Part shown: piece after piece, positions 26,298 through 36,319 of the stretch
Layout: every line of letters begins with the position of its first letter
Numbering within the stretch: the first letter of the stretch is position 1
Assembly (NCBI RefSeq): GCF_900240295.1
Contig: NZ_OEQB01000001.1
Location: 186,001 to 250,000 of the forward strand
DNA: 64,000 nt
Reading direction: 5' to 3'
Source of the DNA: Megasphaera vaginalis (ex Bordigoni et al. 2020)
GTDB taxonomy: Bacteria > Bacillota > Negativicutes > Veillonellales > Megasphaeraceae
Notes under the pieces: generated by a model
Seen by the model: the letters and a program-made list of their open reading frames with translations, nothing else
Databases searched by the model: none
What the model was told of the DNA's origin: nothing
Position numbers and translations under genes: made by a program

Positions 26298-26822
26298 CCT
26301 CCTAATAAATAAATTCTTCTGCCATTTTTGTCTTTACTATTAAATTCTTGTAAACCTTTGATTTTTGTAAAAGCTCTTCATGGTTACCTTGGCTTTCTAC
26401 TCTTCCGTTTTCAAGAACTACTATCTTATCCGCATTTTCTATGGACTTCATTCTGTGTGAAATGATGACAACTGTCTTATCTTTAATTAAATTACTTAAT
26501 GACTCTTGAATTTTTTTCTCGTTGTCAACATCAAGGCTTGCTGTAATTTCGTCTAATATCAATATCGGTGCATCTTTTAAGAAGGCTCTGGCTATAGATA
26601 ACCTTTGTCTTTCTCCGCCTGATAGCTCAGCACCGTTTTCACCGATAACTGTATCAAAACCTTTATCCATTTTTTCTATAAAATCTGTGCAATTGGCAAG
26701 CTCTGCTGCTTTTATAACTTCTTCGTCACTTGCATCTTGCTTTCCAATCCTAATATTTTCCATGACGCTTTGATTAAAAAGAACCACATCTTGGAAAACT
26801 ATTGAGACCTTATCAAAAAGAG
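26224..26822. repeat. 599-bp direct repeat, right copy
   Basis: Partner of 22131-22729. It includes the end of the intact ABC gene (26302 onward) and the remnant at 26224-26301. Confidence 0.93.
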
Positions 26823-28023
26823 ATTCTGTTGATATTTCTTTTATATCTTTGCCATCAATTAAGATTTGTCCATCGTCATAATCATAAAGTCTTGATATGA
26901 GTTTCAAGATAGTTGTTTTACCGCATCCACTTGCTCCCACTAAAGCAGTTACCTCTCCTTGCTTAGCTTTAAAATTTATTCCATTTAAAACTTTTGCGTC
27001 TTTATTGTAAGAAAATTCAACATCTTTTAGATCAATATCAAATTTTTTCAAATTATAGTCTTCGCCCTCTTGTAATTCTTGATTTTGAATTTCTTTAAGT
27101 CTTTCAATCTTTGGCGTTAAATAAAATATCTCCATCATGCCCTCTTTAGATGCATCTAGAGAGTCTTTTATCTTCATAGCCGCCAGTAAATATCCTATAA
27201 GGTAGAGAGGGCTTATCTCTTTATTAATAATTAGATTTACCCCAACAAGTATTACGACAGCAAGGGAAATAAAGCTAAATATTGAAGATATAGACATAGT
27301 TAAAATAAGTCCTATTTCTGTCTTTAAGTGGACTTTTTCGCTTTTGTCCATTTTTTCATATAGCTTTTCTTTCATTTCCTCTGACAAGCCATAGGCTTTA
27401 ATCTCCATTTGCATCTCGATATTTTCTTGAAAGCTTTCAGAGTTTTCTCTTAAGGCGTCATAATATCTTTTCTCTCCCTTAACTGAATGTTTTTTAGATA
27501 AAGGTATAAATATAAAACTTAGAATCGTTGGAATAATTACAGCTAAACCCATCTTGACATTGCCCACTAGCATCATGATGGATATAAGCGGGAAGAATAG
27601 TGCCATGCCGCCCACTTTGGGTATCGAGTGGCTCATTGCATGCTCTATGCCTTCAATATCAGCCATAATTGTTTGTGAGAGATCGGAAATATCATGCTTA
27701 GAAAAGTATGATAGAGGTAGTTTTGATAAATTCTCTGCTGTTCTTACCCTTAAATCTGCACTTTCTTGATATGTTGTGCTATATAATTTATCGTATTCGA
27801 TAGAAAGCAAAATATACATTGCTATCAAAGTCAAAACCGAGAATGCTAGATAAAATCCCTTGCTTTTGTCAATATTCTCCAAAACTTCTTGCGCAAAAAT
27901 CATTAGTAATATGGCAGGAAGCATGGTTATACAATAAACCAAAAATGAGGACAGTGTTGCTTTAGTTAAATTCTTCGCTCCTTTATCTGTAAGAGCAAAT
28001 CTTTTTTTATAAAACTCCTTCAT
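26302..28023 (-). CDS. ABC exporter-fold transporter, second half of a pair
   Basis: Fused permease-ATPase half transporter, 573 residues. Six membrane helices occupy about residues 20-300. The ATPase has Walker A GASGCGKTT (about 370), signature LSGGERQRLSIARAF, Walker B ILILDEITASLD and switch ISHRMKSIENADK. It overlaps the first half by 17 bases, so the two probably form a heterodimer. The pair resembles the YbtP/YbtQ and IrtA/IrtB group that handles iron-siderophore complexes, and a Fur-like box at its promoter supports an iron role. A drug exporter is the alternative. Confidence 0.85.
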   Translation of the reverse strand: MKEFYKKRFALTDKGAKNLTKATLSSFLVYCITMLPAILLMIFAQEVLENIDKSKGFYLAFSVLTLIAMYILLSIEYDKLYSTTYQESADLRVRTAENLSKLPLSYFSKHDISDLSQTIMADIEGIEHAMSHSIPKVGGMALFFPLISIMMLVGNVKMGLAVIIPTILSFIFIPLSKKHSVKGEKRYYDALRENSESFQENIEMQMEIKAYGLSEEMKEKLYEKMDKSEKVHLKTEIGLILTMSISSIFSFISLAVVILVGVNLIINKEISPLYLIGYLLAAMKIKDSLDASKEGMMEIFYLTPKIERLKEIQNQELQEGEDYNLKKFDIDLKDVEFSYNKDAKVLNGINFKAKQGEVTALVGASGCGKTTILKLISRLYDYDDGQILIDGKDIKEISTESLFDKVSIVFQDVVLFNQSVMENIRIGKQDASDEEVIKAAELANCTDFIEKMDKGFDTVIGENGAELSGGERQRLSIARAFLKDAPILILDEITASLDVDNEKKIQESLSNLIKDKTVVIISHRMKSIENADKIVVLENGRVESQGNHEELLQKSKVYKNLIVKTKMAEEFIY

Positions 28024-29761
28024 TTAAAACTCTCCATTCATTCGCACTGTTAAAGAGCGCTTGCAGTCTCTTATACCTTGTATCTCTTGACATTAATTCT
28101 TTGTCAGAACCTCTTTCTATAATTTTTCCATTATCCATTACAAGAATTTCATCTACATCTTTAATTGTAGAAAGTCTATGAGCAATCATGATAACTGTTT
28201 TATCCTTCATAAGGTTCTTGAAAGCTTTTTGTAGTTCAAACTCGTTATCTGGGTCAATAGATGCTGATGCTTCATCCATAATAATAATTTTGGAATCCTT
28301 CAAAATTGCTCTTGCAATTGCAATTCTTTGTTTTTCTCCCCCGGATAAATAAACTCCTTTTGAGCCTATGATTGTATTTTCTCTATCCGAGAATTTGTCC
28401 AATATCAAATCGCATCCTGCTAATTTTAAGGCTTTCATAACATCATCTCTTGTTGCATCTTTATTGGCCAAAGCTACATTGTCATAAATGCTCTTCTTAA
28501 ACAACTTTGAATCTTGAAAAACAAATGAAATAGCTTTGATTAATGCCTCGTCGGAATATTCACTTATCGGAATGCCGCCTATCTTTATACTTCCTGCATT
28601 GACATTGTAAAAACCTGATATAAGTTTTGCTATTGTTGATTTACCTGATCCGGAGGAACCGACCAGTGCATAGGACTTTCCTTCTTTCAATTTAAAGGAT
28701 AAGTTTTCAATGACGGCTTTATCATTATAAGCAAAGCTAACATTATCAAACTCTATATTATAATTTTTAAAATTATTAAGATTGCCGTGCTCCAATTTGT
28801 CTTTTTGCATATCCTCGTATAGTGCCTCTAAAGTATCTACTGCATAATTGCCTTGAGAGATGTACAAGGAGTACCACATCATTCTCATAAATGAAACAAA
28901 GAGAACTCCTGATAAAAATAAAATCATGATAAGCTCAAGTAAAATCACCTTGGCGCTGCCTAAGCTAGCCATAAAATAAACTATAGGAACAATTAAAATT
29001 GCAATTAGACCAAAAAATAACCATTGATACAAAACATAAGGCTTTTTACAAGATAGGGAATAATTATAAGCATACTTTGAATAATCTTTTATCGCCTTAT
29101 AAAAGCTTTTAAATGACTCTACATTTGCTCTAAATATTTTTACAACTTGCATTCCTCTAACGTATTCAACGGTCTCGGCACTTAGTTTAGATAGAGCTTC
29201 CTGGTATATCTTCATAAATTTTTGCTCGCCCATCATTGCCCCTAAAATTAAGCAGCCAATTATTGTAAGAGCAAGTAAAGTGATGCCAACCCTTATACTT
29301 ACTATAAAGCCAAGTACAAGCACAAGCACGGGTGTAATTATTGCCTGAGAGCTATCAGGAATCATATGAGCTATAACCTGATGTGTTTGTGCGGCATTAT
29401 CATCTATGATCTTTCTAATTTTCCCAGAAGGATTTAAATCAAAGAACCTAAAGCTTGCGTTCTCTAAACCATCAATTCCTCTTTTTCTTAAATTTGTTTC
29501 AAGCCTAAATCCCAATAAATGGGAAAAAGCTCCTGAAGCAAAATAAAATATTGCTCCTGCTGTTAATATAAGAGCAGATTTTATTGCTAAATTTTCTGCT
29601 CCAGATAAATCTGTATGGATAATTAAATTGTCTAAAAATCTGTAAATTAAATAGTATCCATATACTGTAATTACTGCAGATATAACAGAAAAAATTATAG
29701 CGAAAAATCCAAGATATTTTTTGTCTTGTACATAAGCAAATAGCTTTTTATAAATCTTCAT
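28007..29761 (-). CDS. ABC exporter-fold transporter, first half of a pair
   Basis: Fused permease-ATPase half transporter, 584 residues. Six membrane helices, then Walker A GSSGSGKST (about 380), signature LSGGEKQRIAIARAIL, Walker B IIIMDEASASID and switch IAHRLSTIKDVDE. Both halves retain catalytic glutamate after Walker B, so both ATP sites look intact. Transcribed divergently from an AraC-type regulator with 161 bases between the starts, where a Fur-like box lies. AGGGAG precedes the ATG. Confidence 0.86.
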   Translation of the reverse strand: MKIYKKLFAYVQDKKYLGFFAIIFSVISAVITVYGYYLIYRFLDNLIIHTDLSGAENLAIKSALILTAGAIFYFASGAFSHLLGFRLETNLRKRGIDGLENASFRFFDLNPSGKIRKIIDDNAAQTHQVIAHMIPDSSQAIITPVLVLVLGFIVSIRVGITLLALTIIGCLILGAMMGEQKFMKIYQEALSKLSAETVEYVRGMQVVKIFRANVESFKSFYKAIKDYSKYAYNYSLSCKKPYVLYQWLFFGLIAILIVPIVYFMASLGSAKVILLELIMILFLSGVLFVSFMRMMWYSLYISQGNYAVDTLEALYEDMQKDKLEHGNLNNFKNYNIEFDNVSFAYNDKAVIENLSFKLKEGKSYALVGSSGSGKSTIAKLISGFYNVNAGSIKIGGIPISEYSDEALIKAISFVFQDSKLFKKSIYDNVALANKDATRDDVMKALKLAGCDLILDKFSDRENTIIGSKGVYLSGGEKQRIAIARAILKDSKIIIMDEASASIDPDNEFELQKAFKNLMKDKTVIMIAHRLSTIKDVDEILVMDNGKIIERGSDKELMSRDTRYKRLQALFNSANEWRVLNEGVL

Positions 29762-29813
29762 AATATTATCTCCCTTTTCTTTGATATCCCGTTTAGATAT
29801 AAATTTGCTTTGT

Positions 29814-29828
29814 TGATAGTAATTATCA
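29814..29828. promoter_or_regulatory. Fur-like box between the ABC pair and the AraC regulator
   Basis: TGATAGTAATTATCA matches the 7-1-7 Fur consensus at 13 of 14 positions, 53 bases before the ABC start and about 95 before the regulator. Confidence 0.65.
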
Positions 29829-29922
29829 TTGCCTTTCTATTGTACATCGGGTATGATTACTAATACAATGGCTTGTCGAATTTAGGGCTAATTGGAATAT
29901 TGTCTAAAGGGGATAGTGTGTT

Positions 29923-30915
29923 ATGACTTATTATGATTTTGTAAAAGAATATATGAACGTAGATGAATGTAAAAACAATAGAAAATATTCAAGTGCCGGG
30001 CATACATTTTGTTGGAGCAAAAATAATTCAACTCATGCAGAAGGGCTTTATTGGTTTTATGAAGGAGATGGCTTCATTATTGATGTCCACGATTTTTATA
30101 TCAGAGAAGAAGTTATTCAAAATAGTACTTATAGTATGTCAGACTATGTTTCAATCTATTCAAGCTACATCGTCAGCGCAAATGGCGAGAAATTTAGTCC
30201 TTATCAAACTTTGACTGCAAACTCTTTATGCACTCTAGATTTTGACAATATAAAAGATGACTTCCTGTTTTTATTACACGAGAATTCATATTATCTTTCT
30301 GTTTCTATAGGCTTTAAAAGAGAACTTTTGGAAAAGCACCTATCATCCATTAATATTGATCCAGAATCTTTTTATTCGACCTTACTTCAAACGAATCAAA
30401 TTATACTTACAAAGTCTTTAGAAAAAGTAGCAATGGAAATATTAAATTGTAAGATGGACGCTCCTGCCGCTGATTTTTTCTTAAAAGCCAAAGCAAATGA
30501 ATGGATAAGTATAGTAATAGATACCTACTTAAATAGAAAAAAATATAAAATTGAAATTGATGATGATAAAGCACTTGAAGATGTAGCAAGATTCTTAGAC
30601 GATCATTTCACCATGAATGTAAATCAGGAAACCCTTGAAAAAATTTCTAAGATGAGCGGGACTAAATTAAAAAACTTGTTCAAAGAAAAATATGGTCAAG
30701 GCATTACAGAATACACCCAAAGAAAAAGAATGAATATGGCTGAGACTCTTCTCTTAAATACCAAACTTCCTATAAAGGAAATAGCTGAATCTGTCGGATA
30801 CACATCTCATAGCAAATTTTCCATTTATTACAAAAGATATAAGGGAAAACTTCCTAGTGAAGTCCGTAATCTAGCTTGCGAACATCTCAATTTAAAATGC
30901 GATTGCTGTAATTAA
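29923..30915 (+). CDS. AraC-family transcriptional regulator
   Basis: 330-residue regulator, probably controlling the divergent ABC pair. The first 200 residues form a sensory part I cannot assign. The C-terminal about 100 residues hold the two helix-turn-helix motifs, with MSGTKLKNLFKEKYGQ and the second motif IKEIAESVGYTSHSKFSIYY. The protein ends in LACEHLNLKCDCCN, four cysteines within 13 residues, which could bind a metal or sense redox state. That tail is the odd feature. YbtA-like regulators that bind iron-siderophore are a reasonable comparison given the neighbours. Confidence 0.85.
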   Translation: MTYYDFVKEYMNVDECKNNRKYSSAGHTFCWSKNNSTHAEGLYWFYEGDGFIIDVHDFYIREEVIQNSTYSMSDYVSIYSSYIVSANGEKFSPYQTLTANSLCTLDFDNIKDDFLFLLHENSYYLSVSIGFKRELLEKHLSSINIDPESFYSTLLQTNQIILTKSLEKVAMEILNCKMDAPAADFFLKAKANEWISIVIDTYLNRKKYKIEIDDDKALEDVARFLDDHFTMNVNQETLEKISKMSGTKLKNLFKEKYGQGITEYTQRKRMNMAETLLLNTKLPIKEIAESVGYTSHSKFSIYYKRYKGKLPSEVRNLACEHLNLKCDCCN

Positions 30916-31031
30916 GATAAATTTTTTTATACGCCTTTATCTTTTATGAGTTTATATATATTTGTATAGGTGTGTATAAATTTGATAAAAAATTAACAAA
31001 AAAATAAAGACAGTCCGAAGACTGCCGATAT

Positions 31032-31171
31032 TTATCTTTCTATACCTTTGCTATGATCTTTCTTATTTGACTTAGCTTTATCATCCGTCTTAAAGCTTTC
31101 TATTTGCCCTAATATGGACTTTTTATCCTTGTCTTGACTCTTTACCTGTTCTTTTGCTTTTAAGAGCTTAG
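31032..31171 (-). pseudogene. C-terminal remnant of a lysine-rich mobile-element protein
   Basis: The minus strand reads about 46 codons without a start (GQIESFKTDDKAKSNKKDH then SKGIER and stop). It resembles the charged tails of proteins from Firmicute conjugative elements, but no domain is left. A small stem CAGTC/GACTG lies at its end (31011-31024), similar to 22081-22098. Confidence 0.35.
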
Positions 31172-31566
31172 AAGACAAAAAGAGATATTATATTAAAACA
31201 ATATTTCTCCGGTACTGGGACTGGGACGGGACTAAAAATTTGAAAACGTCCTATAATTAGGTGGATTTAGTGATATTAGAAAAAATAGAATATGGTATTT
31301 TGAATGGTTTGAGATATATCGGACGTTTGGAAAAGAAAGGGGTGGGAATAATATATAGTGTTTTTCAAAGAATTTGAAATAAATTGGGCTGATTTAGTAA
31401 ATGAAAAATACAAAGAGAATGAAATAGATAAAAAAAATAGATCATCGCCGGCGGGATGAAATTAAAAAAGAAAAAGACGGACAATTAATCGATGTAAACT
31501 ATTATGACCGCAAACCGCGCAAACGATTAGGTAGAAAAATTATGCAAAGTCCATCAATAGTTTTTT
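31172..31566. other. Degenerate sequence without an intact gene
   Basis: Broken frames only. One plus-strand piece reads DGQLIDVNYYDRKPRKRLG, interrupted by frameshifts on both sides. I see no promoter, RNA or repeat in it. Confidence 0.4.
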
Positions 31567-31570
31567 ATCT

Positions 31571-32209
31571 TTAAATAAAAAAGATCGGAATATAATGTTC
31601 CGATCTTTTTACCGTTCCAATCCTTTGCTTGTATTTTTTACGATTTGTAAATTCGCATTTAATTTTACAACTTATCTCTTCTTTCGAGGAAGCCAAAAGA
31701 GAGAAGTTAATCGGAATGAAGGAGCATCCGTCGGTCCAGCCCAGTGTCATCATGCGGAAGCCTTTTTTGAACTTCATGCTGACATGGTCGAATACTTTGG
31801 ACGCCAGTTCGGTGTGTTTATAGCCAATCCTCTCGTAGAGGGAATCATCGACAACAAAGCAGTCAGCCCTGTCCGTGGAAGTCAGCCCGCGCAAATGTTC
31901 ATTAACGATCTTCTCAGAGAGCAGTGTAGTGAAGCGAAGCCAGTTGGAATGGGAACCGCGAAGGAAACGGTAATACACATTCTTGGAAAAATCCTCTTTG
32001 AAGCTTCCCGTTTTCTTCTGCATGTACATGCTCCTGTCGCGGAAAGCATTGCAGAGGATGTAGGTGAACAGCTTCATAAAGAGAATATCTTTTTCCTTCT
32101 TGCAGTTGCATTTATTCAGGAGGGAGCCGACTTTTAAATCACGGATAAATCGTGAAATCGAGTTGGAAATTTCCTGTTTGTTGCCGGCTTCAGATGGTAT
32201 AATAGACAT
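31571..32209 (-). pseudogene. Truncated DDE transposase (IS4-like)
   Basis: The N-terminal about 160 residues look like an IS4-type transposase (HSNWLRFTTLLSEKIVNEHL, then RADCFVVDDSLYERIGYK with a candidate first catalytic aspartate, and TLGWTDGCSFIPINFSLLAS). They are joined to a short C-terminal piece, so the core holding the other catalytic residues is deleted. A hairpin AAAGATCGGAA/TTCCGATCTTT lies at the end (31580-31609). The last about 100 bases recur at 41514-41612, on the far side of the kdp genes. Confidence 0.75.
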
Positions 32210-32330
32210 GGTGCAAGTCCTCCGAGGTGTGATTGGTTTTTCGTCAAATCTATTATACCAAGGTATGGGGCTTACGCCTTTTTTTATTGGCTAAACTATT
32301 GAGTTTTCAAGGTTCGCGGACATTTCCCGT

Positions 32331-32738
32331 GTGGGAAGTTTCAGTGTTTTACTATTTTCATGTCCCGCCAATGTCATGGATTCCGCTGTTTTGGAGAATA
32401 TCCTCCACTCTGCCAACGCTGTCCTGCCTATAAAAGAGTGCATATTCATAGGCGATAAGGGCTATGACGCGAAAGCGGTCTACAATTTGGTAAAGGATGT
32501 TTACGGGGGAGAAGCCGTTATCCCTCTGAATAAGCGGAGAATGAAAGACCCCAAAAAGCTGTCCGTGGACAATCCCATCTGTGGCGCAGGCCTTGCGATG
32601 CACAAGGACGGAAAAACAACCGACCATGGCCGAACCCGACAGAAATTCTGCTGCCCTTTCCGACAATCCAAAACCGGCGTCTGCCCTTGTAACCACAAAA
32701 ATTGGAATAATGGGAAGAAGAACCGAAGTAATGCTTGA
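32331..32738 (+). pseudogene. Transposase fragment, C-terminal DDE part
   Basis: Residues such as IKECIFIGDKGYDAKAVYNL, GEAVIPLNKRRMKDPKKL and NPICGAGLAMHKDGKTTDHG are typical of the middle and end of an IS4/IS5-type transposase. The N-terminal half is missing and no inverted repeats frame it. It has the opposite orientation to the preceding remnant and probably a different source. Confidence 0.7.
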
Positions 32739-32739
32739 C

Positions 32740-32852
32740 CACAAAATGTAAACTGTCAACATCGGAATTATGTCTTGCCGTACAAAGCCTTTTCCTTGTC
32801 CATTTTCAATAAATGTAGCAAGCGTGGTATTGATTTCCGTTCCTAATAGCAA
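32740..32852 (-). pseudogene. C-terminal fragment of a TetR-like regulator
   Basis: The minus strand reads EINTTLATFIENGQGKGFVR then QDIIPMLTVYILWSSI, which resembles the ligand-binding part of TetR-family proteins. No DNA-binding domain and no start remain. Confidence 0.4.
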
Positions 32853-32921
32853 AAAATGATTAGAGCAGTTTGAAACTCAATCATCTATTTTTCATAGAGA
32901 ACACTGGCCGTCCTCATAGCA

Positions 32922-33623
32922 TTATTCTACTTTCATCATACGGTAGCCCACACCAATATGTGTTTGGATATATTGTGGAGACTCCTCTGTTGGCTCAAGT
33001 TTTTTTCGTAATGTCGCCATAAATACCCGCAGCGAAGCTACATCGTTATCCCAACTGCGGCCCCAGATATTCTGCGTGATAAAGGTATGGGTCAGTACCT
33101 TGCCAACATTCTTTGACAGCAAGCACAACAGCTTATATTCAATGGGTGTCAGGTGAAGTTCGTTTTTATCCAGATAAGCGCATCCTGCGGCATAATCCAC
33201 TTTCAACTTACCATTAACAAATACAGAACTGGCGGTGAACATCTCTGCCGTCATCAGAGAGAGTCTTCGCTGCGTCACCCGAAGTCGTGCCAGCAGTTCT
33301 TCTACCGAAAAGGGCTTTGTCAAATAATCGTCCGCTCCTGCATCCAGTGCCTTGATTTTATCGTTATCCTCGCTTCGGGCACTAATTACAATAATTGGAA
33401 CATTGGACCAAGAGCGAATTGTTTGAATGACTTGAACGCCATCCATATCCGGTAAGCCCAAATCCAGTAAGATGATTTCAGGATTGTGCGATGTAGCTGC
33501 TATAATTGCTGCTGAGCCATTAGCTGCCACCACATAACGATAATCATTTGTTTTTAAAGTGGTCGTAATGAGATTTCGTACAGAAGGGTCATCCTCAACC
33601 ACTAATATCAAAGGTTTATTCAT
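32922..33623 (-). CDS. kdpE: Response regulator KdpE
   Basis: DNA-binding partner of KdpD, activating kdp expression when potassium is low. 233 residues. The receiver domain has the acidic pair VVEDDPSVR, phospho-acceptor aspartate in ILLDLGLPDMDG (about 53) and KPF at about 103. The C-terminal OmpR-type winged helix carries LTPIEYKLLCLLSKNVGKVL. Its start overlaps the kdpD stop by 8 bases. It is the last gene of the kdp operon. Confidence 0.95.
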   Translation of the reverse strand: MNKPLILVVEDDPSVRNLITTTLKTNDYRYVVAANGSAAIIAATSHNPEIILLDLGLPDMDGVQVIQTIRSWSNVPIIVISARSEDNDKIKALDAGADDYLTKPFSVEELLARLRVTQRRLSLMTAEMFTASSVFVNGKLKVDYAAGCAYLDKNELHLTPIEYKLLCLLSKNVGKVLTHTFITQNIWGRSWDNDVASLRVFMATLRKKLEPTEESPQYIQTHIGVGYRMMKVE

Positions 33624-36309
33624 TAAGTTCTACCTCCCCTGCAGGTAATGTAAATTTAAAAACAGTGCCATTTGGCTGACTGTCTGATACGGAAATCGTT
33701 CCGCCGTGGGCGGTCACAATGGACTTACAAAGGGCCAGCCCCAATCCAAGGCTTCTGCAGCTGTCGACCACTTTATTGGTACCACTGTAAAACATATCAA
33801 AAATACGGGGTTTTTGCTCATCAGGAATCCCAGGGCCGTTGTCAGAAACGGAAACCGTGACCCATTGCTCTTTTTGATCGGTGTCTATTTCAATTACTGA
33901 ACCGACAGGGGTATATTTGATGGCGTTGTCAACCAAATTGATAATCACCTGAACGATCAACTTCGCATCAATGCGGGCAAGGATAAAGTCTTTACCGCTG
34001 GTCACGCGAATGGTGTGTTCTTTACTCTTCCTGTTGATGTGCTTCAGTGCTTCAGAAACAACCTCATCCATAAGTTCGATACTCCGAGTTAGATTGACCG
34101 GTCCGCCCTCAATCCGTGTGACTGCCAACAAATTTTCAACCAGATTGATTAGCCACATGGAATCGTCATAAATATCAGTAAAGGTCTGCTCCCGCAGTGC
34201 ATCGTCCATCTTTTTATAATTTGCAAGCAAATTGTCTGCACTGCCGGAAATTGCTGTCAAAGGTGTCCGAAGATCATGGGAGATTGCCCTCAGCAGGTTG
34301 GCACGAAGTTGTTCATTTTGTGCCAGGACAGCCGCTTCCTCCTTGTCCTTGGTATTTTTGATGTTTTCCAGTGCCAATGCACACTCGCCAAGAATGGAAA
34401 GAAGCACACTGTTTTCAAAAGAGTCCAGCGGAGTACCGTTCTCAGCAATACCAGCTACCCCATATACATGCTGGTTAACCCGAATCGCAAGGTATAGACA
34501 CTTTGCACTGGATAATGTATCGGTCGTTGCTCCTGCGTGTTTGTTATTTCGGAAGACCCAATCGGCGACTGCTTTCTCATTCTCAGAAATTAAACTCTCT
34601 TGAGAACTATTAACAGTACGAAAAACGTTTGGGGTGGCAAGTCCTTTACCATCAGACAGGTAGACGACGATATCTTTTTTCAACAGCTTCATGAGTTGCC
34701 CTGCCGTAACGGTGATTACCGCTTTATCCTCCTGTTCTTTTTGCAAAAGCTGACTGGTTTCAAAGAGAATCTTTGTGCGGTAAGCTGTATGGGCAGATTG
34801 CTTTGCATTTTCCTTCAGCCGGCTAGCAAGAGAACTTGAAAGCAGCGTTACCATAAACATAATGGCAAAGGTAACAAAATAGTTCGGATCGTTAAAATCA
34901 AATGTCAGTCTCGGAGTAGTAAAGAAAAAATTAAAGGCCAACACGCTGACAACCGAAGTCAGAATCCCGCACAGTCGGTTGGTTGTGATAACGGCGGTCA
35001 CAAGTACACCCAATATGTAGACCGCGACAATATTGCTTTCCGTGAATCCAAGAGCGTCAAAACCACAACCAATCAATGTAGCTGCTAGCAATACGAGTAT
35101 ACTTTTCAGAACATCCCGCAGGGATATTGTTTCTACCTGTGCCCTTTTCTTTTTTTTCTGATAACCGGAACCTATGCTAGCGTCTGGGATCACATGAATA
35201 TCTAAATTCGGTGCACTGGAAATCAGACGCTCCGTCAAGGTGGGTTTGCTGAAAATCTTTTTTCGTGCAATGGTACTTCGTCCAATTACGATTTTAGAAA
35301 TGCCGGAAAGACGGGCAAATTCCGCAATTTGATAAGGCACGTCATCGCCATAACTTGTCTCAATCGTAGCACCAAGTTGTTGTGCCAGCCGTTTATTGTA
35401 CTGCAACCGTTTTTTATCCTCGTCGTTCATCGTTGCTGTGTTAGGTGTTTCCACATAAAGGGCGGTAAATGTTCCTCGGAAGGCTCTTGCCATTCTGGCA
35501 GCAGTCCGAATGATTTTTGCGTTGGATGGCGACGAGGAAAGACAAGCCAGAATGCGCTCGTCTGTATGGTAATCGCCTCGGCTCTGTACTCTGGCGCTTT
35601 CCGTCAGCAGATTTACCCGGTCAGCACACCGACGGAGGGCAATCTCACGCAATGCAGTCAGGTTTTCAAGTGTGAAGAAATTAACAGTAGCCCGCTGTGC
35701 CTGATCTTCCCGGTACACATTTCCACTTGCCAGTCGTTCCAGCAACTCCGCAGGCTCAATATCCACTAGTTCCACCTGGTCTGCCTGATCGAAAATAGAA
35801 TCCGGAATGCGCTCCCGTACCAATATTCCGGTGATTGATGCCACAGTATCGTTGAGACTTTCAATATGCTGGACATTCACAGTTGTATACACGTCAATGC
35901 CGGCGCTTAGCAGTTCCTGGACATCCTGATACCGCTTTGTATGGCGGCTGCCTTCTGCATTGGTGTGGGCATACTCATCCACCAGGATGAGCTGAGGTTT
36001 CCTCTTTAATGCGGCGTCAATATCAAATTCACGAAGCATCATTCCCTCATAGGCAACTTGCTTCACCGGGAGCTGCTCCAGGCCGTCCAAAAGTGCCGCT
36101 GTCTGAGGTCGGGCATGGGGTTCTATGTATCCAGCAACCACATCAATGCCGCGCTCCTTAGCTTGGTGAGCCGCCTGAAGCATGGCATAGGTCTTTCCGA
36201 CACCTGCTGCATAACCGAAAAAGATTTTGAGTTTTCCACTTTCCTTAGTGGCTGTATCGTTACGGATCGCACGAAGAAGCTGATCCGGATCTTGTCTTGG
36301 TAGTTCCAT
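33616..36309 (-). CDS. kdpD: Sensor histidine kinase KdpD
   Basis: Membrane sensor of potassium and osmotic state. About 897 residues, the full family length. The N-terminal KdpD domain has Walker A GYAAGVGKTYAML (about 34) and VDEYAHTNAEGSRH. A UspA-like domain follows (about 245-365), then four membrane helices (about 400-500) and a GAF region. The kinase core has the histidine in AISHDLRTPLTAISG (about 665) and ATP-binding NLVDNAIKYTP and SDNGPGIP. The ATG of MELPRQDPD follows AAGGGG; it begins 10 bases after kdpC. Confidence 0.96.
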   Translation of the reverse strand: MELPRQDPDQLLRAIRNDTATKESGKLKIFFGYAAGVGKTYAMLQAAHQAKERGIDVVAGYIEPHARPQTAALLDGLEQLPVKQVAYEGMMLREFDIDAALKRKPQLILVDEYAHTNAEGSRHTKRYQDVQELLSAGIDVYTTVNVQHIESLNDTVASITGILVRERIPDSIFDQADQVELVDIEPAELLERLASGNVYREDQAQRATVNFFTLENLTALREIALRRCADRVNLLTESARVQSRGDYHTDERILACLSSSPSNAKIIRTAARMARAFRGTFTALYVETPNTATMNDEDKKRLQYNKRLAQQLGATIETSYGDDVPYQIAEFARLSGISKIVIGRSTIARKKIFSKPTLTERLISSAPNLDIHVIPDASIGSGYQKKKKRAQVETISLRDVLKSILVLLAATLIGCGFDALGFTESNIVAVYILGVLVTAVITTNRLCGILTSVVSVLAFNFFFTTPRLTFDFNDPNYFVTFAIMFMVTLLSSSLASRLKENAKQSAHTAYRTKILFETSQLLQKEQEDKAVITVTAGQLMKLLKKDIVVYLSDGKGLATPNVFRTVNSSQESLISENEKAVADWVFRNNKHAGATTDTLSSAKCLYLAIRVNQHVYGVAGIAENGTPLDSFENSVLLSILGECALALENIKNTKDKEEAAVLAQNEQLRANLLRAISHDLRTPLTAISGSADNLLANYKKMDDALREQTFTDIYDDSMWLINLVENLLAVTRIEGGPVNLTRSIELMDEVVSEALKHINRKSKEHTIRVTSGKDFILARIDAKLIVQVIINLVDNAIKYTPVGSVIEIDTDQKEQWVTVSVSDNGPGIPDEQKPRIFDMFYSGTNKVVDSCRSLGLGLALCKSIVTAHGGTISVSDSQPNGTVFKFTLPAGEVELNE

Positions 36310-36319
36310 TTTACCCCTT

